DNA from: Thermoplasmata archaeon
GTDB taxonomy: Archaea > Thermoplasmatota > Thermoplasmata > Thermoplasmatales > Thermoplasmataceae
Assembly (NCBI GenBank): GCA_021816385.1
Contig: JAKAYJ010000036.1
Location: forward strand, 1 to 9,768
Reading direction: 5' to 3'
DNA length: 9,768 bases
Shown here piece after piece: positions 5,453 through 9,768 of this stretch. The position numbers and the translations under genes are program-made. Numbering within the stretch: position 1 is the first letter of the stretch; each line of letters begins with the position of its first letter. The notes beneath the pieces were generated by a model. That model was not told where the DNA came from, did no database searches, and saw only the letters and a program-made list of their open reading frames with translations.

Positions 5453-6067
5453 TCAAATGAATCCATGGCCAAGAGCAACGAGAAAAGTGACTGAGAAAGC
5501 CAGTTCAATTATGTATATATAAAGATTCCATTTCAGGATACTGTATCCTGGAAGAGGGGGAATTGGCAGTGAAGAAAATACTGCAACCATTAAGCTTGAA
5601 CCGCTGATTATAAGAAATATTTCGCTTAGTGCTCCAGAACTGATGAAAGAGAAGCCTGAGAATATGGCCCCAAGCATCATGTTCGCAAATGGAGCACTAA
5701 GAGCTATTTTCCCTTCTATTTCATTGTTGGCTGAACCCACGATCCTTGTACTTCCCGGAAGCGATACAATAAAGCCAAATATGGAAGTTAGTAAGGCGAA
5801 TATAATGCCTGAAGTAAATAAAGTGAAATTAACCCTGTATCCATACCTGTCAGAAAGAAAACTCATGCTGAAGTAGCTTAAACCTATTGCAATGAAAGAC
5901 GAAAGCATTCCCGCAGGAAGCAGTAGAAACAGGAATTTTTCTGGTGTATAGCCAGATACTATATGTCTATAAGCAATACTGAGAGCAAGTCCAAGAACTA
6001 TGAATGAAATCAGGAAATCTTCCCTCATGGAATGGTGCTGTCTGAGGTTGAAGTTCAGGATATCCAT
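5453..6067 (-). CDS. Site-2-protease (M50)-like membrane protein without metal-binding motifs
   Basis: A 204-residue protein with about six membrane helices. Its layout matches the short archaeal M50 family: an N-terminal basic stretch and helix (MREDFLISFIVLGLALS), a helix ending in DRYGY, a loop with FGFIVSLPGSTRIVGS, a small-residue helix (IALSAPFANMMLGA) and the segment SSLPIPPLPGYSILKWN (165-181). In active members the second helix carries HExxH before the xRYG sequence; here the aligned residues are Y65-F-S-M-S69. The third ligand, the Asp of PxPPLDG, is Pro173. All three zinc ligands thus appear lost while the framework is kept. It probably does not cut peptides; a sensing, binding or scaffold role is inferred. 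Its ATG overlaps the stop of the TPR gene by one base (TAATG) with GGTGG upstream, so the two are probably made together. Confidence 0.7.
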   Translation of the reverse strand: MDILNFNLRQHHSMREDFLISFIVLGLALSIAYRHIVSGYTPEKFLFLLLPAGMLSSFIAIGLSYFSMSFLSDRYGYRVNFTLFTSGIIFALLTSIFGFIVSLPGSTRIVGSANNEIEGKIALSAPFANMMLGAIFSGFSFISSGALSEIFLIISGSSLMVAVFSSLPIPPLPGYSILKWNLYIYIIELAFSVTFLVALGHGFI

Positions 6068-9000
6068 TATGCAAAACCACCATCAAGGCTCTGCACGGCT
6101 GCCTTGAGCTTCAATGCCCCTCTTATTCCAAGATTGAACTTTACGCTGTAAACAAATGGATTGGAATATGGCATGGAAGCAGCCTGCTGTAACAATTTTA
6201 TTGTAAGTGGATCCTTTGGAATCTGCCGAACCTTGAAGTGATAATAAGAATCATCAACATAGTCCTTGATCATCTTTACCAGTTCTATATCCTTTGAACC
6301 GTTACCCAGGAAGAATATTGGCAACGTTAATTCCTCAACAGTACTTATTCCGGTCTTTTTGTAAATATTCTTCATTATTCTGCATGATTCCTGCTCTAGA
6401 TAGTCCATGTCAATACCCTCAAGACTCGAAGGTGAGTTCAGGAACTCATATATTTCATCGATCATGTTCACCTTTATCTTTGTATACATGACTGCTTCTC
6501 TTTTATCCAGAAATTTGTTGTGTTTTATGCAGGCCTTCATCAGTCTTTCTGATAGGATTATTATCTCTGCCCTGTTTTCTGTGTTCTTCAGAATATTCAT
6601 TAAATCAGTGAATTTTTCCTGGGTGATCGTTTTCTGATGTTGCCGCGAAAGAAGATTTTCTGCAATATCAAAATTTTTTGTTCTGATTAGGGTGAGTGCT
6701 ACTGTTTCTGTTGAGTCTCCATTTAGCAGAACTGGAAACATCTCATAGAGCTTCAGTACATCCTTGTAAAGGCCATTGTTGAAATTTATCCTTTCCATTC
6801 TTGCCAGGACTTCAATCTTATCTGTTCTGGGGGTATTCATTTTAAGGTACTGAAGGCAGTCCGTGTTTGCCTCCTCGAACTTTCCTGCTTCTGCAAGCTT
6901 TTCAATCAGAACAGTTATTATCCTTATATCCTCAGGATTGTTCCTGAAAAGCATCCTGAGAACCTCGAGACTTTCAGCACTCTTCTGCTCGGATATCATT
7001 CTCGAAGATATATCCAGTCCAAGACTGGTGTTACTTGTCTTCTTGAGAAGTGCGATCAATTGAGTCTTGATTATTTTATTTTCCCAGTATTTGTCAATAA
7101 TGTTCTCGAGAACCACTTCCATGGACCCATCGATCTTGCTTATTCCTTTAATTGTACCTGCAAGTTTTTCAACATTACCGGATGCTTCATACAGTTTCAA
7201 GGTGAAAGCTGACTTATTTTTAAGCTGTTCAATGAAAGCTTCAGATTCCTTGAATTTACCCTGCTCTATTAATGACTCCACGAGTCCACCGGTAGTTTCT
7301 TCCCTGGGCTCTTCCTGTAAACTCTTCCTAAAGAAATGCTCTGCTGAAACTGGATCCTTGTTTACCAGGTAATAATCTCCAAGCATTGAATTTATTCCTG
7401 CAGGTAATTTCAGGGCTGAATATTCATTTATCACGCTGTCGAGTTCTTCCTTGCTACCGAATTCTTTCAGATCGAGGATATAGTTTATTATATCCTGTTC
7501 TTCGCTCGTTCTCATCCTGCAGATCTTGCTATCCAGGTTTATTATATCAAGTGCACTGTTTTCCCTCTTCCTGAACTGTCTCAGCACCCTCATTGCCTGG
7601 ATGGTTTCAACTCCAGAAAACTCGAGGAGGTCTACAAAATTCAGTAATTTTGTTTCATCTATCTTCAACAACCTTTCGTATATCAATATCCAGGGAACGT
7701 GAAGTCCGCCTCCACTATTGACTATTGCCTCAGTCTCCCTTATTATATTTTCAGCGTCCATTTCTTCTAGCCTTGCTTGCAGTAGTAATGCCCTGAAAGG
7801 ACTCGCTGAAAGTTGGTTATACGCTGACTCGAGCCTTCCTATCTTTGTCTTGTTCAATCTTGTTGTATTCTCAGCAATAATTGAATAGAATGTGGTGTAT
7901 GGATCCTGATCCTTGATTGCATTAAGTAGTATTGATGATGCCTTTTCATAGTTCCTTTCCTTTAATAGGATATTTATTCTTGGATAATTATAGATAATAA
8001 TGTCCTGATCAGGGTTTGCCCCATGTTGAGATAAGATTAAATTTATCTTTGATTCAGCCTCTTCATACCTGATTGTGTCAAGGTGTTTCCAGAGTTCATT
8101 TAAGGATATGAGATTATTCAGAACTTCTCCCTCTATTAAGCCCTGAATTGCTGCAGAATCTTTTTCCTTTATAACATTTCCATAGATAGAATCTCTTATA
8201 ATTTCCAGATAGGATTTTACCTGAGAAGGTAATTTGTCACTGCTTGCAGAATAGATTGACCATCGTTCGTTTGTTCTCATAGAACTCAGCAATGCAATGT
8301 GAATACTGTCGCCAAGATACTGAAAATCTATGTTCCGGAATAACTCTAAAGCTTCCTTTATTCTTCCAGTCTCAATGCTTGAAAGTAAGATAAATGGCAA
8401 TATTTCCTGATTGTTTCGGTCTATATTCTGTATTTGACTTATTTCCAGGATTTTATTCCACAATTTTCTAGTTTCAAGCTCCCTGAGAACAACATTGATA
8501 AATGAAGAATCCTCTGGAGATTCTACAATGTATTTTATGCATTTCTGGAAATATTCATTCTCTTTACCTTCCTGCCGTGAAATCTCTGCATCAAGCTTGA
8601 GACCTAACTTTGAGTTTGCAGTTTCCTTGGTTGCCCTGGCTATGGTGGTCTTTGCCTTTTTATAATCTCCTTCATAGAGATATAACTGGGCTATGTAAAG
8701 TATGGATTTCTGTGAAAAATCTGTTTCTGGGCCAAGAGAACTCAGGTAGTCCAGAGCTTCTCTATAATTTTTCATCTTCACACATGCTTCTACGAAAGTT
8801 TCTTCCAACTGTTTTGTCGATCTTAGCAGACTTTTCCTCCTGGCAAGGAATGAAACGATCAGCTCCCATTCGCCTGACTTCCTCAATGCCTCGACATAGA
8901 GCTCTATTGCCTCCTGATTATTCTGTGAAACAGAGATTACCCTCTGCAGTATATCAATTGCCTTCTGGTATTCACCAACTTTTATGAAAAGGGAAGAAAG

Positions 9001-9708
9001 TCTTAAAAGGGAGCCCTCTTCCTTAAAGTTATCTATGTCAACCGTTTTCAGCAGTGAGACAAGAGATGGTGTTTCCAGATTCAGGTCAAGAGCTTCCAGA
9101 TAATCAAGTATATATTCTGTATTTGTTGGGTCCGCTATAGTTATTAGCTTCAGGAATTTCAAAAGTTCTCTCTTCCCGTTGCTTGCCCTGTAATTCTTGG
9201 TGATTTCCTTGTTTATTACATATGAATTATTATCAATGTATCTTCTGAAAAGATTTTCATCAAAAATACCATTAGCGGAAAGTAGTAGCGCTGCATAATC
9301 CCACATGTTTGTAAGTGAGGCTAACTCATTTATGTTATCAATAATATCCTGTGAGTTGAACAATTTTATATTTGACTTTAGATATTCTTTCGCAAGTTCT
9401 GTATTTTTTTCGTTCACCAGTGATTTGGTATAGAATGATTGAATTATTTCGCTATCCTTGTTTGCAAGATAAAAATATTTATATATCCTGGAGTCCCAAA
9501 GGTGCATATTGACCCAGAGCTCCCTGACAACAGTGTCAATTTTTGCCCTGATTTCATTATCATTTTGAATAAGAAGTATGTAATCAGGAACCTGCAAAAC
9601 CTTTGTCAGTTTAGTTAATTGTTCCTGTCTTTCTACTACATCTTTCGAATCCAGAAATCTATCAATTATCTTGTTTAGATTTCTTTTCGAATCATCGCTA
9701 TCCAACAT
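6067..9708 (-). CDS. Very large TPR-like helical repeat protein (1213 residues)
   Basis: A long alpha-solenoid built of helix pairs of the tetratricopeptide type. Clearer units lie near residues 232-262 (LLRLSSLFIKVGEYQKAIDI), 264-293, 300-328, 333-365, 436-459, 574-599 (LLKERNYEKASSILLNA), 771-801 (MLGDYYLVNKDPVSAEHFF), 803-830 and 928-957. Between them the same helical texture continues in diverged form. No signal peptide or membrane helix is visible, so it should be cytosolic. The last 85 residues (IFFLGNGSKDIELVKMIKDY onward) look different and may be a separate small domain that I do not recognise. TPR arrays bind other proteins; the partner is unknown. The downstream S2P-like membrane protein, coupled by TAATG, is the natural candidate. 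The ATG at 9708-9706 has only a weak purine-rich site (GAAAGAG) immediately upstream. The frame is intact throughout. Confidence 0.85.
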   Translation of the reverse strand: MLDSDDSKRNLNKIIDRFLDSKDVVERQEQLTKLTKVLQVPDYILLIQNDNEIRAKIDTVVRELWVNMHLWDSRIYKYFYLANKDSEIIQSFYTKSLVNEKNTELAKEYLKSNIKLFNSQDIIDNINELASLTNMWDYAALLLSANGIFDENLFRRYIDNNSYVINKEITKNYRASNGKRELLKFLKLITIADPTNTEYILDYLEALDLNLETPSLVSLLKTVDIDNFKEEGSLLRLSSLFIKVGEYQKAIDILQRVISVSQNNQEAIELYVEALRKSGEWELIVSFLARRKSLLRSTKQLEETFVEACVKMKNYREALDYLSSLGPETDFSQKSILYIAQLYLYEGDYKKAKTTIARATKETANSKLGLKLDAEISRQEGKENEYFQKCIKYIVESPEDSSFINVVLRELETRKLWNKILEISQIQNIDRNNQEILPFILLSSIETGRIKEALELFRNIDFQYLGDSIHIALLSSMRTNERWSIYSASSDKLPSQVKSYLEIIRDSIYGNVIKEKDSAAIQGLIEGEVLNNLISLNELWKHLDTIRYEEAESKINLILSQHGANPDQDIIIYNYPRINILLKERNYEKASSILLNAIKDQDPYTTFYSIIAENTTRLNKTKIGRLESAYNQLSASPFRALLLQARLEEMDAENIIRETEAIVNSGGGLHVPWILIYERLLKIDETKLLNFVDLLEFSGVETIQAMRVLRQFRKRENSALDIINLDSKICRMRTSEEQDIINYILDLKEFGSKEELDSVINEYSALKLPAGINSMLGDYYLVNKDPVSAEHFFRKSLQEEPREETTGGLVESLIEQGKFKESEAFIEQLKNKSAFTLKLYEASGNVEKLAGTIKGISKIDGSMEVVLENIIDKYWENKIIKTQLIALLKKTSNTSLGLDISSRMISEQKSAESLEVLRMLFRNNPEDIRIITVLIEKLAEAGKFEEANTDCLQYLKMNTPRTDKIEVLARMERINFNNGLYKDVLKLYEMFPVLLNGDSTETVALTLIRTKNFDIAENLLSRQHQKTITQEKFTDLMNILKNTENRAEIIILSERLMKACIKHNKFLDKREAVMYTKIKVNMIDEIYEFLNSPSSLEGIDMDYLEQESCRIMKNIYKKTGISTVEELTLPIFFLGNGSKDIELVKMIKDYVDDSYYHFKVRQIPKDPLTIKLLQQAASMPYSNPFVYSVKFNLGIRGALKLKAAVQSLDGGFA

Positions 9709-9768
9709 GCTCTTTCTATTATACTATATCTGTATAATAATTTAATGAGTTTGTTCCCCTTTCAATAA
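9709..9768 (-). promoter_or_regulatory. Upstream region of the TPR gene with inverted repeat and probable promoter
   Basis: The 60 bases before the ATG are mostly A/T. A perfect inverted repeat, TATTATAC (9717-9724) and GTATAATA (9732-9739), is separated by 7 bases and starts 9 bases before the ATG. TATA-like sequence (TTAAATTATTATAC on the minus strand, about 9724-9745) overlaps it at a distance suited to a leaderless or short-leader transcript. The repeat is seen directly. Its role as an operator is inferred, and palindromes of A/T arise easily by chance. Confidence 0.4.

Noticed and set aside
8610..8987. Plus-strand open frame of 125 codons
   Set aside because: It is antisense to the TPR gene, is rich in Ser/Leu/Pro as expected of an antisense shadow, and has no ribosome binding site.
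1..9768. CRISPR array, tRNA/rRNA genes, insertion sequences, attachment sites
   Set aside because: No repeated direct units, tRNA-like folds, transposase motifs or flanking terminal repeats were seen by eye. Nearly all of the window is coding.

Overview
This window looks like a chromosomal segment of a Thermoplasmatales-type euryarchaeon (Ferroplasma/Acidiplasma/Cuniculiplasma-like). The reasons are an archaeal MBF1 transcription factor, an AT-rich genome, strong GGAGGTGA/GGTG ribosome binding sites, TTG starts, and a B-type-like terminal oxidase operon carrying its own membrane-anchored blue copper protein. The taxonomic placement is inference: the family content supports it, but no phylogeny was run.

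Layout. Only the left 220 bases carry a plus-strand gene, the 3' end of a probable ABC-transporter permease. Everything else lies on the minus strand, so transcription runs from high to low coordinates. In that order come: a giant TPR solenoid protein (9708-6067), a degenerate site-2-protease-like membrane protein (6067-5453, one-base overlap), the transcription factor aMBF1 (5368-4928), a two-helix membrane peptide (4884-4636), oxidase subunit II (4639-4160), subunit I (4160-2439), a blue copper protein (2437-1772), heme O synthase (1771-890), and a CPBP-fold membrane protein without catalytic residues (883-248). The permease and the CPBP-like gene converge with 27 bases between them. No tRNA, rRNA, CRISPR array, insertion sequence or long non-coding stretch was seen.

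How the genes fit together. The block 4884-890 is a compact respiratory operon. The copper protein would carry electrons on the outer membrane face to the CuA centre of subunit II. Subunit I reduces oxygen at its heme-CuB site, and CtaB makes the heme O needed for it. The genes overlap or abut by 1-7 bases. Subunit I has B-type signatures (Ile in place of the Glu of HPEVY, Thr in place of the K-channel Lys) and subunit II has a single membrane anchor, as in ba3 oxidase. No subunit III and no heme A synthase gene are present here.

Less expected features. Two different intramembrane-protease folds occur, both apparently stripped of catalytic residues: an S2P-like one coupled to the giant TPR gene, and a CPBP-like one at the end of the oxidase operon. 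A perfect 9-bp hairpin at the ctaB/CPBP junction holds the ctaB stop codon in its loop and the next start codon in its stem, a plausible translational-coupling switch. The blue copper gene and ctaB share one reading frame separated by a single TAG. An 8-bp inverted repeat lies at the presumed promoter of the TPR gene. Two starts were moved downstream of the longest ORF because the upstream GTG lies inside the Shine-Dalgarno sequence.
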